Part shown: positions 7,095 to 15,163 of the stretch, piece by piece
Layout of the letters: each line of letters starts with the position of its first letter
Position numbering within the stretch: position 1 is the stretch's first letter
From: Bacteroidota bacterium
Lineage (GTDB): Bacteria > Bacteroidota > Bacteroidia > UKL13-3
Reading direction: 5' to 3'
DNA: 34,863 nucleotides
Assembly: GCA_947453415.1 (NCBI GenBank)
Contig: CANGGG010000032.1
Location: forward strand, 1-34,863
Notes under the pieces: generated by a model
The model's database searches: none
What the model saw: the letters and a program-made list of their open reading frames with translations, nothing else
Told to the model about the DNA's origin: nothing
Made by a program: the position numbers and the translations under genes

Positions 7095-8462
7095 ATGGAA
7101 CATTCAAATTTAAATATAGAAGAACAAAATAATGAACGTCAAAGATTACGTGATGCAGTTTTAAAACCATTGCGCACTTCTACATTATTAAGCAAATTAT
7201 GGATTGCTTTTTTAGTATTTATAATTTGCATTGGTTTATATGCATATTATATTCAATTAACAAATGGTTTAAAAGTAACCGCACTTAGAGATTATGCCTC
7301 ATGGGGAGTATATATTTCAAATTTTGTTTTTTTTGTTGCTATTAGTCTTTGCGGTTCATTGATTTCATCAATCTTAAGATTAACAAATTTTACTTGGCAT
7401 TGGCCGATAACTCGTATTGCTGAAATCATTGCAGTAGCCGCCATTATGTTTGCAGGGCTCATTATTATAGTTGACATGGGAAGACCAGATAGAATTTACT
7501 ATTTATTCATGTACTTCAGAATTCAGTCACCAATTGTTTGGGACGTAGTTGTTGTAATGACCTATTTTACTGTTAGTTTTTTGTTTTTATATTTTCCACT
7601 TCTACCAGGAATTGCTATGTGTCGTGATTTACTTACAGAAAAACCACTTTGGCAAAGAAAAATGTATAAAATACTAGCGCTAGGTTGGAATGGAAATCAT
7701 AGTCAATGGAAAATAGTAAAAAAATGCGTAAATATTTTAAGTGTATTAGTTATTCCATTAGCAGTGTCAATTCATACTGTTACAGCTTGGTTATTTGCTA
7801 CAACCTTACGACCAGGATGGGATAGTACTAACTTTGGTCCGTACTTTGTTGCCGGTGCATTTTTAGCTGGAACAGGTTGTGTAATATTAGGTATGGCAAT
7901 TTTTAGAAAAGCATATCATTTAGAAGAATTTATTACAGAACAACATTTTAATTTTATGGGTAAATTGATGGTTTTTTTATGTTTAATATATGCATATTTT
8001 AACATCAACGAATATTTAGTACCTGCATATAAAATGAAAGTTGCAGAAGCACATCATTTAAGAGAATTGTTTTCAGGTAGTGAGGCTTGGCTATATTGGT
8101 CAGTTCAAATCATTGGAATGGCTTTACCAGCACTTCTATTGTTATTTAAGCCATTTAGAAAACCAATTCCTATAACAGTAATTGCTTTTGTAGTTGTAGT
8201 TGGTGCATGGTTGAAAAGATATTTAATCGTTTCACCTATTATGCTTAATCCTTATTTACCTATTCAAAATGTACCAGAAAATTGGAAACATTATTTTCCT
8301 TCATGGGTCGAAATATCAATCATTTCAGCATCACTTGCAGGTGTTTTATTGGTTATTACAATGTTCTCAAGATTTTTTCCAATTATGTCGAATTGGGAGG
8401 TGTTAGAAGGGCAAGGAATTGATTTAGAAATGCTTGATGATAAAAAAAATATTAAATTATAA
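7095..8462 (+). CDS. NrfD/PsrC-family membrane quinol oxidoreductase subunit
   Basis: A 455-aa integral membrane protein of the NrfD/PsrC family. Short hydrophilic ends flank about nine or ten hydrophobic helices. Family landmarks include 'ALRDYASWGVYISNFVFFVAIS' in an early helix, 'VDMGRPDRIYYLFMY', and 'PLAVSIHTVTAWLFATTLRPGW'. These proteins hold the quinol/quinone site at the periplasmic side and pass electrons to or from the neighbouring 4x[4Fe-4S] subunit, here the gene just upstream. In this phylum the quinone would be menaquinone. The next gene starts 5 bp after the stop, so translation is probably coupled. Whether electrons run from quinol outward or the reverse cannot be decided from sequence. 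Confidence 0.9.
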   Translation: MEHSNLNIEEQNNERQRLRDAVLKPLRTSTLLSKLWIAFLVFIICIGLYAYYIQLTNGLKVTALRDYASWGVYISNFVFFVAISLCGSLISSILRLTNFTWHWPITRIAEIIAVAAIMFAGLIIIVDMGRPDRIYYLFMYFRIQSPIVWDVVVVMTYFTVSFLFLYFPLLPGIAMCRDLLTEKPLWQRKMYKILALGWNGNHSQWKIVKKCVNILSVLVIPLAVSIHTVTAWLFATTLRPGWDSTNFGPYFVAGAFLAGTGCVILGMAIFRKAYHLEEFITEQHFNFMGKLMVFLCLIYAYFNINEYLVPAYKMKVAEAHHLRELFSGSEAWLYWSVQIIGMALPALLLLFKPFRKPIPITVIAFVVVVGAWLKRYLIVSPIMLNPYLPIQNVPENWKHYFPSWVEISIISASLAGVLLVITMFSRFFPIMSNWEVLEGQGIDLEMLDDKKNIKL

Positions 8463-8466
8463 TATC

Positions 8467-9024
8467 ATGAAAAATATTAAAATAAAACATTTAATGCTTT
8501 GTATAAGCTTTGTATTATATACTATCACTGCTTTTGCTCAAGATGAAACTCTAACGAGTGTACTAACTTTAAAACTGATAAAAAATGACACTATAAATAC
8601 ATGTGAAGCCACACTGATGGGCAATAATAAACCTGTTTCAGAAGTTAGTGTTCAATTCTATATTAAACGACAATTTAGTTTATTGCCCATTGGCAATCCT
8701 CAAACTACTGACGATTATGGAATAGCGAGTGTAGAATTCCCAAATGATATTCCAAAAGATTTAAATGGAACTGTTACTGTCATTGCAAAAATTGAAGATG
8801 ATGAAAAAGTGGGTTCTATTGATGCTCAAACAATTACTAATTTAGGAGCTAATCGATTAAATGATATAGATGAATGGAGTGTTAGATCTTTATCCTCTTC
8901 ACGAGAAAAAGCACCATTGGTTTTAATAATAATATCATTTTCTATAATATTTGGTATATGGGGAACAATTGTTTATGTAGTTTTTCAATTGGTTAAAATA
9001 AAAAAACTACAAAAAAATAATTAA
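8467..9024 (+). CDS. membrane-anchored periplasmic hypothetical protein
   Basis: A 185-aa protein I do not recognise by name. Residues 1-24 form a signal peptide ending 'AFAQ'. Residues about 28-125 are beta-rich with the look of an Ig-like or FixH-like sandwich ('NKPVSEVSVQFYIKR', 'DDYGIASVEFPND', 'NGTVTVIAKIEDD'). A single helix at about 152-176 anchors the C-terminus, which ends in a Lys-rich cytoplasmic tail. The frame is open from 8434, but that overlaps nrfD; the ATG at 8467 gives the signal peptide. Lying between the NrfD subunit and a cytochrome c, it may be an accessory or assembly subunit holding the periplasmic carriers near the membrane complex. This is inference from context only. 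Confidence 0.7.
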   Translation: MKNIKIKHLMLCISFVLYTITAFAQDETLTSVLTLKLIKNDTINTCEATLMGNNKPVSEVSVQFYIKRQFSLLPIGNPQTTDDYGIASVEFPNDIPKDLNGTVTVIAKIEDDEKVGSIDAQTITNLGANRLNDIDEWSVRSLSSSREKAPLVLIIISFSIIFGIWGTIVYVVFQLVKIKKLQKNN

Positions 9025-9055
9025 TTTAAACAATCATCTAATCATTAAAAACAAA

Positions 9056-9463
9056 ATGAAAAATCTAAAAAATCTAGTTGCAGGTGTAGTATTAACAACA
9101 TCTTGCTTATTAATCAGCCAAACAGCATTTGCGCAAAAACCAGCTGGAAAACCTTGGAATGCTCCTGAGTCAGCTATTAAAATAAAAAATCCTACTAAAG
9201 GCGATGATGCAGTAAAAGAAGGAAAAGACATATTTAATCAAAATTGTAAATCATGCCATGGCGCAAAGGGTAAAGGCGATGGAACTAAAGCTGAAAAAAT
9301 TGATATTTCATGTGGTGATTTTACTTCGGCTGAAACTGCTAAAAAAACTGACGGTGAATTATTTTGGAAAGCTACTGAAGGTAGAAAACCTATGCCTTCA
9401 TATAAAGAAAAATTAAGTGACAGCGAAAGATGGAAAGTAATAAGTTATATCCGCACATTGTAA
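9056..9463 (+). CDS. periplasmic monohaem class I cytochrome c
   Basis: A 135-aa protein with a signal peptide cut near residue 26 ('TAFAQ') and a class I cytochrome c fold. The canonical haem motif CKSCH is at 64-68, 'GKGDGT' follows, Met113 in 'KPMPSY' is the likely sixth ligand, and the C-terminal helix is 'ERWKVISYIRTL'. It is the last gene of the Fe-S/NrfD operon, 31 bp after the membrane-anchored protein. The small soluble carrier is the obvious link between the inner-membrane NrfD complex and the lipid-anchored haem proteins of the neighbouring operon. Note the contrast between its normal CX2CH motif and their CX3CH and CX4CH. Confidence 0.9.
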   Translation: MKNLKNLVAGVVLTTSCLLISQTAFAQKPAGKPWNAPESAIKIKNPTKGDDAVKEGKDIFNQNCKSCHGAKGKGDGTKAEKIDISCGDFTSAETAKKTDGELFWKATEGRKPMPSYKEKLSDSERWKVISYIRTL

Positions 9464-9490
9464 TTAATTAATTTAAAATCTTCATCAATA

Positions 9491-9523
9491 AAAAAGGCAG
9501 ATTCAATTTGAGTCTGCCTTTTT
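9491..9523. terminator. bidirectional terminator between cytochrome c and the CNNM transporter
   Basis: AAAAAGGCAGA (9491-9501) and TCTGCCTTTTT (9513-9523) form a perfect 11-bp stem around an 11-nt loop. The A and T tracts serve both convergent transcripts. Confidence 0.88.
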
Positions 9524-9554
9524 ATTAATATTAACTATAATTCAAAAATTAAAT

Positions 9555-10826
9555 TTATTCTGATTTGGCTAATACTTTTAAAATCACTTCTTCCACTTTT
9601 GCACCGCTCGATTTTTGAATAATAAATTCAAAATTATCAATTACAATTCTTTCCCCTTTTTGAGGAATATCCTCATGATTTGCAGTTATAAATCCACCTA
9701 AAGTATTGTATTCACCTTCGGGAATTAATAAGTCATATTTGGTGTTTAGTAAATGAATTTCAAGTCTGGCAGAAAACAAATATTCATTTTCGCCTAAAAC
9801 TTTTTCTGTTAAAGTTTCAGTATCATGTTCGTCATCTATTTCGCCAAAAATTTCTTCCATTACATCTTCAATGGTAACAATTCCGGCAGTTCCGCCTAAT
9901 TCATTTACAACTAATGCAATGCTGCTACGGGTTTTACTAAACCTATTTAAAACATCCATTACAGAAGTAGTTGCGGGCACAATTTCAATTGGAAAAACAA
10001 TTTCTTTTATTGAATCTACTTTTTTAAAAACTTCTTTTTGATGAACATAACCTATAATATTATCAGGTGTTCCTCCATAAACTAATATTTTTGATAATCC
10101 TGTTTCAACAAATTTGTTATATAAAATTTCTGGGGTTTCAGTAATGTCTATAATTTCTAAATCAGTTCTTGGTGTCATACAATCACGAACTTTTAATTTT
10201 GAAAAATCCAATGCATTTTTAAACATTTCAGTGTCCACTTCTACATCGTCATCTCTATCATTATCACTTACTTGATTGATATAATCATCTAAATCAATTT
10301 TACTAAAAACAGGATTTGATTCTATATATTTTATTTTTAAAAGGCTATTTAATATTATTTTTGAAAGCCAAATTATGACATGAACAATTGGCCAAAAAAG
10401 ATAATAAAACAACAAAAACGGCAGTGCTAATATATTCAAAACCAAATCTGGATTAATGCGGAAAAGTACTTTTGGTATAAATTCAGCGGTAAAAAGAACA
10501 ATTAAAGTTGAAATGATAGTTTGAGAAAATAGCAAAAGGAAATGATGAGTTTCTAAATATGGAACTAAATTTTTAAGAATAGGATCTAAAACTTCAGCCA
10601 TTGAAATACCATAAATAACTAAGCCTATATTGTTTCCAACCAGCGTAGTACTTATAAATTTGGAAGGATTATTTACAAAATTAGATAGAATATTAGCTGT
10701 AACGCTTCCTTGTTTGCTTTTTAATTCTATTAATAATTTGTTTGATGATATAAATGCTATTTCAGTGCCTGCAAAAAAAGCAGAAAACAAAATGCTGATT
10801 ATAATGATTGTATAATTTGGATCCAT
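9555..10826 (-). CDS. CNNM/CorC-family transporter with CBS domains (HlyC/CorC type)
   Basis: A 423-aa membrane protein with the CNNM order. An N-terminal DUF21 transmembrane domain (about 1-190, with 'FFAGTEIAFISSNK' and 'TLVGNNIGLVIYG') is followed by a CBS pair (about 205-325, 'VRDCMTPRTDLEIID' and 'ELGGTAGIVTIEDVMEEIFGEI') and a CorC_HlyC C-terminal domain (about 345-420, 'ARLEIHLLNTKYDLLIPEGEYNT' region). Family members are linked to Mg2+ or other cation export. The Bacteroidota gliding protein GldE is a relative, so a gldE identity is possible but not shown. The ATG at 10826 lies 16 bp downstream of a perfect TAnnTTTG element. Confidence 0.85.
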   Translation of the reverse strand: MDPNYTIIIISILFSAFFAGTEIAFISSNKLLIELKSKQGSVTANILSNFVNNPSKFISTTLVGNNIGLVIYGISMAEVLDPILKNLVPYLETHHFLLLFSQTIISTLIVLFTAEFIPKVLFRINPDLVLNILALPFLLFYYLFWPIVHVIIWLSKIILNSLLKIKYIESNPVFSKIDLDDYINQVSDNDRDDDVEVDTEMFKNALDFSKLKVRDCMTPRTDLEIIDITETPEILYNKFVETGLSKILVYGGTPDNIIGYVHQKEVFKKVDSIKEIVFPIEIVPATTSVMDVLNRFSKTRSSIALVVNELGGTAGIVTIEDVMEEIFGEIDDEHDTETLTEKVLGENEYLFSARLEIHLLNTKYDLLIPEGEYNTLGGFITANHEDIPQKGERIVIDNFEFIIQKSSGAKVEEVILKVLAKSE

Positions 10827-10841
10827 TAATTAAATAAAGTA

Positions 10842-10849
10842 CAAATGTA
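10842..10849 (-). promoter_or_regulatory. -7 promoter element of the CNNM transporter
   Basis: On the minus strand TACATTTG exactly fits TAnnTTTG. Its end is 16 bp before the start codon at 10826. No clear -33 TTTG was found. Confidence 0.5.
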
Positions 10850-10947
10850 ATTATATTTCCGATTATTTGAAAGTTGTCTAATTTCTTATTAATAAAAGGT
10901 CTGTTTTTTTCTATCTTTTTTCAGCTATGAAATGTGAAAAATAAACA

Positions 10948-10955
10948 TAGTTTTG
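10948..10955 (+). promoter_or_regulatory. -7 promoter element of leucine dehydrogenase
   Basis: TAGTTTTG fits TAnnTTTG exactly. It overlaps an in-frame TTG at 10953, which argues that translation starts at the ATG at 10980 instead. Confidence 0.55.
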
Positions 10956-10979
10956 CAGCCTTTAAAATTTAATATAAAC

Positions 10980-12047
10980 ATGTCAGATATTTTCTCTCAA
11001 TTGCAACAGCACGATCATGAGCAAATAGTTTTTTGCCAGGATGAGTACACAGGATTAAAAGCAATTATTGCTATTCATAATACTGTTTTAGGACCGGGTT
11101 TAGGTGGAACACGCGTATGGAATTATACAAGTGAAGCAGATGCGGTAAACGATGTTTTGCGTTTAAGTAGGGGAATGACTTACAAAGCCTCTATTTCAGG
11201 ATTGAATTTGGGCGGTGCAAAAGCTGTAATTATTGGAGATGCAAAAACGCTTAAAACTGAGGCTTTAATGCGTAAGTTTGGCCGTTTTGTTGAAAATTTA
11301 AATGGTAAATACATTACCGCAGAAGATGTTAATACTACTACTCGCGATATGGAATATGTTAACATGGAAACTAGCCATGTGGTTGGTTTACCAGAAAGCA
11401 TGGGCGGAGGAGGAGATCCTAGTCCTGTAACTGCTTATGGTGTTTTTGTAGGTATGAAAGCAGCTGCAAAACATGCTTTTGGATCTGATAGTTTATCAGG
11501 TAAAAAAATTGCAGTTCAAGGTGTTGGAAAAGTTGGTGGTCATTTAATTGAATATTTACACAAAGAAGGTGCTAAATTATTTATTACTGATATCAATGAA
11601 GAAATTCTAAAAAAATATAGCAAAGATTTTGGCGCAACTATCGTAACTGGTGAAGAAATTTATGGTTTAGATGTGGATGTTTTTGCACCTTGTGCAATGG
11701 GAGCAATATTAGATTCAGTAAATATTAACAGATTAAAATGTAAAGTAATTGCTGGTGCAGCAAATAATCAATTAGCTGACGAAAACATTCATGGTCCAAT
11801 GATTATGGAAAAAGGTATTGCTTATGCTCCTGATTTTTTAATTAATGCAGGTGGTTTAATCAATGTTTACCAAGAACATATTGGCTATAACCGTGAAACG
11901 GCTTTTGCTAATACTGAAAAAATTTATGATACTACTTTAGCTATTTTTCAAAAATCGGAAAAGTACAAAGTTCATACGCAAAAAGCAGCCACTGAATTAG
12001 CAGAAAAACGCATCAAAGACATGATGCGAGTTGGTTCAACTTACTAA
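10980..12047 (+). CDS. ldh: leucine dehydrogenase (Glu/Leu/Phe/Val dehydrogenase family)
   Basis: A 355-aa cytoplasmic enzyme that reversibly deaminates leucine and other branched-chain amino acids to 2-oxoacids with NAD+. The N-terminal domain has the glycine-rich 'GPGLGGTRVWNY' segment (about 39-50) and 'RGMTYKASISGLNLGGAKAVI', where the Lys in 'TYKAS' binds the substrate carboxylate and the Lys in 'GGAKAVI' is catalytic. The dinucleotide-binding fold shows 'VQGVGKVGGHLIEYL' (GxGxxG) with Asp at the end of the second strand ('ITDIN'), favouring NAD+. 'GAANNQL' and 'NAGGLINVYQE' are typical of leucine dehydrogenase. It is monocistronic, between its own promoter and a strong terminator. Confidence 0.9.
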   Translation: MSDIFSQLQQHDHEQIVFCQDEYTGLKAIIAIHNTVLGPGLGGTRVWNYTSEADAVNDVLRLSRGMTYKASISGLNLGGAKAVIIGDAKTLKTEALMRKFGRFVENLNGKYITAEDVNTTTRDMEYVNMETSHVVGLPESMGGGGDPSPVTAYGVFVGMKAAAKHAFGSDSLSGKKIAVQGVGKVGGHLIEYLHKEGAKLFITDINEEILKKYSKDFGATIVTGEEIYGLDVDVFAPCAMGAILDSVNINRLKCKVIAGAANNQLADENIHGPMIMEKGIAYAPDFLINAGGLINVYQEHIGYNRETAFANTEKIYDTTLAIFQKSEKYKVHTQKAATELAEKRIKDMMRVGSTY

Positions 12048-12054
12048 TAAAATT

Positions 12055-12093
12055 AAAAAGCTAAGTTTAGCATTTTGCTAAACTTAGCTTTTT
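12055..12093 (+). terminator. strong terminator after leucine dehydrogenase
   Basis: A perfect 18-bp stem (12055-12072 with 12076-12093) with a 3-nt TTT loop, A-rich on the left and ending in TTTTT. It is nearly symmetrical and could work in both directions, although the next gene is co-directional. Confidence 0.88.
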
Positions 12094-12191
12094 ATTATAA
12101 TAAAATTGTTCTTTAGGTAAATTAAAAAAAATTGTATTGCTAAGCCTAGTGAATTTTTACATCAATTAGCATACATACACAAATAATAGCT

Positions 12192-13136
12192 ATGCTATTC
12201 AGACGTTTTTTAAGGATTAAAACTTTCCAAGCATTATATGCTTACAAACAAGATCAAAGCTCAAGTAGAGCTGTTGCACAAAAGAATCTTGTTAAATCAC
12301 TAGACAAAGCTTACGATGTTTACATTTTTTTATTGTCGTTTATTATTGAATTCAAATTTTTTTTAGGAAAAGAAATTGAAATTCAAGAAAACAAACACAT
12401 TCCTCAGCCAGAACAATTGGCTTTTATCAAAGCTATTCACGATAATGGTGCAATTGCCATGTTTGAAAATGACTTGAATTTACAAGAAAAAATAAAAGCG
12501 AGTAAATTTGATTGGAGTAAAAGTTCAGATTTCTTCCGTCAAATATTTACAGAGATAAAAGAATTAGAAACCCTTGCAGCGGCAACAAAAGATGGTGACT
12601 TTTCTATTTTTGCCGAAAAACAAATTTTACTTGAAATAGTTGAAAGTTTGGTTGCTGATAGTGAAGTTTTTAACGATTACATGGAACAACAATTCATTAA
12701 TTGGGAAGACGATGATGTGATGGCTTTAATGGCTTTTCAAAAAACGCTTTCTACCATTAAACAGAACAAACAACCAGAAATATTAAATGGGTTTTATAAC
12801 GATAAATTTGAAGACACTAATTTTGTGTCTGATTTGTTTTTTAAAACCTTGGAACACGAAGATCATTTAACAGAATTAATTAGCTCTAAAACTCAAAATT
12901 GGGATGCGGATAGGATTGCAACTGTTGACATGCTTTTAATGAAAATGGCCATGTGTGAAATTACCCTATTTAGCCAAATTCCAGTTAAAGTAAGTATCAA
13001 TGAATATTTAGAAATAGCCAAAATTTATAGTAGTCCAAATAGTCATACTTTTATGAATGGAGTTTTGGATAAAATTCAATTGGATTTACGCAAAGAAGAT
13101 AAAATAAACAAATCGGGTAGGGGTTTAATGGAATAA
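12192..13136 (+). CDS. nusB: transcription antitermination factor NusB (long Bacteroidota form)
   Basis: A 314-aa protein, about twice the size of E. coli NusB, as is usual in Bacteroidota. It begins 'MLFRRFLRIKTFQALYAYKQD', the RNA-binding first helix of the NusB fold. A family-specific insertion follows, and the conserved C-terminal half is at about 215-305 ('QNWDADRIATVDMLLMKMAMCEI', 'VSINEYLEIAKIYSSPNSHTFMNGVLDKI'). NusB with NusE (S10) binds boxA RNA and supports antitermination of rRNA operons. The downstream order DUF1573 lipoprotein then yajC is also common in Bacteroidota. Confidence 0.92.
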   Translation: MLFRRFLRIKTFQALYAYKQDQSSSRAVAQKNLVKSLDKAYDVYIFLLSFIIEFKFFLGKEIEIQENKHIPQPEQLAFIKAIHDNGAIAMFENDLNLQEKIKASKFDWSKSSDFFRQIFTEIKELETLAAATKDGDFSIFAEKQILLEIVESLVADSEVFNDYMEQQFINWEDDDVMALMAFQKTLSTIKQNKQPEILNGFYNDKFEDTNFVSDLFFKTLEHEDHLTELISSKTQNWDADRIATVDMLLMKMAMCEITLFSQIPVKVSINEYLEIAKIYSSPNSHTFMNGVLDKIQLDLRKEDKINKSGRGLME

Positions 13137-13150
13137 TTTTGTGGTTCCTT

Positions 13151-13183
13151 GCGCTTGTCGGTCATTGAGCTTGTCGAAATGCA
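13151..13183. repeat. interspersed CTTGTCG/GAGCTTGTCGAAATG repeat fragment
   Basis: In the gap after nusB, the octamer GCTTGTCG occurs at 13153-13160 and 13169-13176, the second within GAGCTTGTCGAAATGC. It is richer in G and C than its surroundings and resembles a dispersed intergenic repeat seen in many Bacteroidota genomes. Only one copy is in this window, so the assignment rests on memory of that repeat. Confidence 0.4.
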
Positions 13184-13242
13184 AATTGATAATCAAAAAC
13201 AAAAAAAATCTATTAATATTGTAAACGATAACAAAATACTTT

Positions 13243-13719
13243 ATGAAAAGAATTCTTATTTCAACTTTAATTTTAACAACTATTGCTTGCAATAGCAATA
13301 CAGGAAATCAAGCAGGAACTGAAATTGTAACCAATCCAGCAACGGCCGAAAATCCCAATGCTGAAAATGTAAATGCAACCGAAATTACTTTTGAACAAAA
13401 CATGTTCGACTTTGGTACTATTAAAGAAGGAGAGTTGGTAAACCATAAATTTAAATTTACAAACACAGGTAAAAATCCTTTATTAATTACCAACGCATCG
13501 GCTAGCTGCGGATGTACTGTTCCTAATTGGCCAAAAGAACCCATTGCACCCGGGAAAAGTAGCGAAATAGATGTTACTTTTAACAGTGAGGGAAAACCAA
13601 ATCATGCAGAAAAAACAGTAACTGTTGTGGCTAATACTTCACCAACTAATACCATGCTTTTAATTAAAGGAGAAGTAACACCAGCTAATACATCGCCTAC
13701 AACACCAATAACTCATTAA
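13243..13719 (+). CDS. DUF1573 domain lipoprotein
   Basis: A 158-aa lipoprotein. The signal peptide ends at the lipobox 'TTIAC' (Cys16), followed by a Thr/Asn/Ala-rich linker to about residue 45. A single DUF1573 domain follows, an Ig-like beta-sandwich ('FDFGTIKEGELVNHKFKFTNTG', 'LLITNASASCGCTVPNWP', 'PGKSSEIDVTFNSEGK'). The 'SCGC' motif in the middle is the family signature; its role is not known. It starts 106 bp after nusB and 33 bp before yajC. Anchoring on the periplasmic side of a membrane is expected. Confidence 0.88.
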   Translation: MKRILISTLILTTIACNSNTGNQAGTEIVTNPATAENPNAENVNATEITFEQNMFDFGTIKEGELVNHKFKFTNTGKNPLLITNASASCGCTVPNWPKEPIAPGKSSEIDVTFNSEGKPNHAEKTVTVVANTSPTNTMLLIKGEVTPANTSPTTPITH

Positions 13720-13752
13720 TTTAAACCAAACAAAAACATAAATAAACACAAC

Positions 13753-14076
13753 ATGAATTTTACTTTATTACAAGCACCCGCTAATGGCGGAGGATGGAGC
13801 CTATTGATATTTTTTGTTCCAATGATTGCTATTTTTTACTTCTTTATGATTCGCCCTCAAATGAAGAAACAAAAAGACCAAAAGAAACTAATTGATTCCA
13901 TTGCCAAAGGCGATAAAATTGTTACCTTAGGTGGAATTCAAGCTAAAGTTACTGAGGTAAACGATAATTATTTAATTATTGAAAGCGAAGGTACTAAGTT
14001 AAGAATTAACAAAAGTGCAGTGAGCTTAGAAGCTACTCAAGCTGTGAATCCAGCTAAAAAGGAAGAAACCAAATAA
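13753..14076 (+). CDS. yajC: preprotein translocase subunit YajC
   Basis: A 107-aa protein with one N-terminal transmembrane helix (about 17-35) followed by the signature 'FYFFMIRPQMKKQKDQKKLIDSI' region and a cytoplasmic beta domain 'GDKIVTLGGIQAKVTEVNDNYLIIE'. YajC associates with SecDF and the Sec translocon. It lies 33 bp after the DUF1573 gene and is closed by a hairpin terminator. Confidence 0.95.
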   Translation: MNFTLLQAPANGGGWSLLIFFVPMIAIFYFFMIRPQMKKQKDQKKLIDSIAKGDKIVTLGGIQAKVTEVNDNYLIIESEGTKLRINKSAVSLEATQAVNPAKKEETK

Positions 14077-14098
14077 TAATTAAACATCATTATTTAAT

Positions 14099-14129
14099 AA
14101 AAAAGTCAGGCTCAGGTCTGACTTTTTTT
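14099..14129 (+). terminator. terminator after yajC
   Basis: AAAAAGTCAG (14100-14109) pairs with CTGACTTTTT (14118-14127) around an 8-nt loop, followed by more T. Confidence 0.85.
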
Positions 14130-14166
14130 GTTTTTTATAAAATTAGTATTTACTGATTATTTAAAA

Positions 14167-14174
14167 TATGTTTG
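14167..14174 (+). promoter_or_regulatory. -7 promoter element of the DUF898/M48 pair
   Basis: TATGTTTG fits TAnnTTTG exactly and lies 29 bp before the ATG at 14204. No good -33 box was seen. Confidence 0.45.
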
Positions 14175-14203
14175 ATGAATAATTTATTAAAAACATAAAA
14201 CTT

Positions 14204-15163
14204 ATGGAAGAAACAACTACAGCAGAAAAAAACTACAAGCTTGATTTTTATGGTAAAGGAGGAGAATTCTTTGGAATTATCATTGTTAATTGGCTGTTAA
14301 CTATTATTACATTAGGATTTTATTATCCTTGGGCAAAAGCAAAACAATTGAATTTTTTATATGGTTCTACCTCATTAAATAATGATCGATTTTCGTTTCA
14401 TGGAACTGGAAAAGAAATGTTTATTGGCTTTATTAAGGCAATTTTAGTTTTTGCTATAATTTATGGCTTATCTATCATGTTCATTTATATGCAAATGCCA
14501 ATAACCGGTATTTTAATATTATACGCGGGTATTTTAGGAATTATACCTTTGGCAATTCACGGCTCTTATCGTTACCGCATGTCTAGAACATCGTGGAGAG
14601 GAATTCGTTTTGGATACAGAGGAAATAGGAATGAATTTATGGTAAGCTTTTATAAATGGATTTTATTCACTTTAGTAACATTAGGAATTTATGGTGCTTG
14701 GCTTAGTATAAATGTAAGACGTTACGTTATGAGTAATGTAAAAATGGGAGATGTTTCTTTTAAATATGAAGCTAATGGTGGAGATTATTTTTGGTTAAAT
14801 TTTAAAAGCTATTTTCTTTCAATCATTACATTAGGAATCTATTCTTTTTGGTGGTACAGCGATTTATTGGCATTTTATGTAAACAATTTAAGTTTAGAAA
14901 AAGGAGAGGAGAAAATTACTTTAAAATCAACTGCTACTGGTGGAGATTTTTTTGGTTTATTAATAGTAAATTTGCTAATTATAGTTTTTACCTTAGGACT
15001 TGGTTATGCTTGGGTGGTAACTAGAACTATGAAGTTTTTAACTGATCACATTCAAATGGAAGGTAATATTGATTTAGATACAATCAATCAAACTGAAGAA
15101 GATTTTAACGATGCAACGGGTGAAGATATAGGCGACTTTTTAAATTTAGACTTTGCTTTATAA
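14204..15163 (+). CDS. YjgN-like DUF898 membrane protein
   Basis: A 319-aa membrane protein with three to four copies of the DUF898 repeat. Each copy is a 'GKGGEFFGI'-type segment followed by a hydrophobic 'NWLLTIITLGFYYPWAKAK'-type helix pair; similar blocks start near residues 16, 140, 195 and 245. It ends in an acidic tail rich in Asp and Glu. The function of DUF898 is not established. The stop codon overlaps the ATG of the M48 protease gene by one base (TAATG), so the two are translationally coupled, and this pairing recurs in other bacteria. A membrane partner for the protease is the natural inference. Confidence 0.85.
   Translation: MEETTTAEKNYKLDFYGKGGEFFGIIIVNWLLTIITLGFYYPWAKAKQLNFLYGSTSLNNDRFSFHGTGKEMFIGFIKAILVFAIIYGLSIMFIYMQMPITGILILYAGILGIIPLAIHGSYRYRMSRTSWRGIRFGYRGNRNEFMVSFYKWILFTLVTLGIYGAWLSINVRRYVMSNVKMGDVSFKYEANGGDYFWLNFKSYFLSIITLGIYSFWWYSDLLAFYVNNLSLEKGEEKITLKSTATGGDFFGLLIVNLLIIVFTLGLGYAWVVTRTMKFLTDHIQMEGNIDLDTINQTEEDFNDATGEDIGDFLNLDFAL

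Noticed and set aside
8434-8466. Longer start of the membrane-anchored protein overlapping nrfD
   Set aside because: The extra residues precede a complete signal peptide that starts at the ATG at 8467.
3237-9463. Alternative complex III, Nos or polysulfide reductase operon
   Set aside because: The pentahaem ActA and the fused Fe-S/molybdopterin ActB of complex III are missing, as are nosZ/nosD and any molybdopterin catalytic subunit, so none of these names fits.
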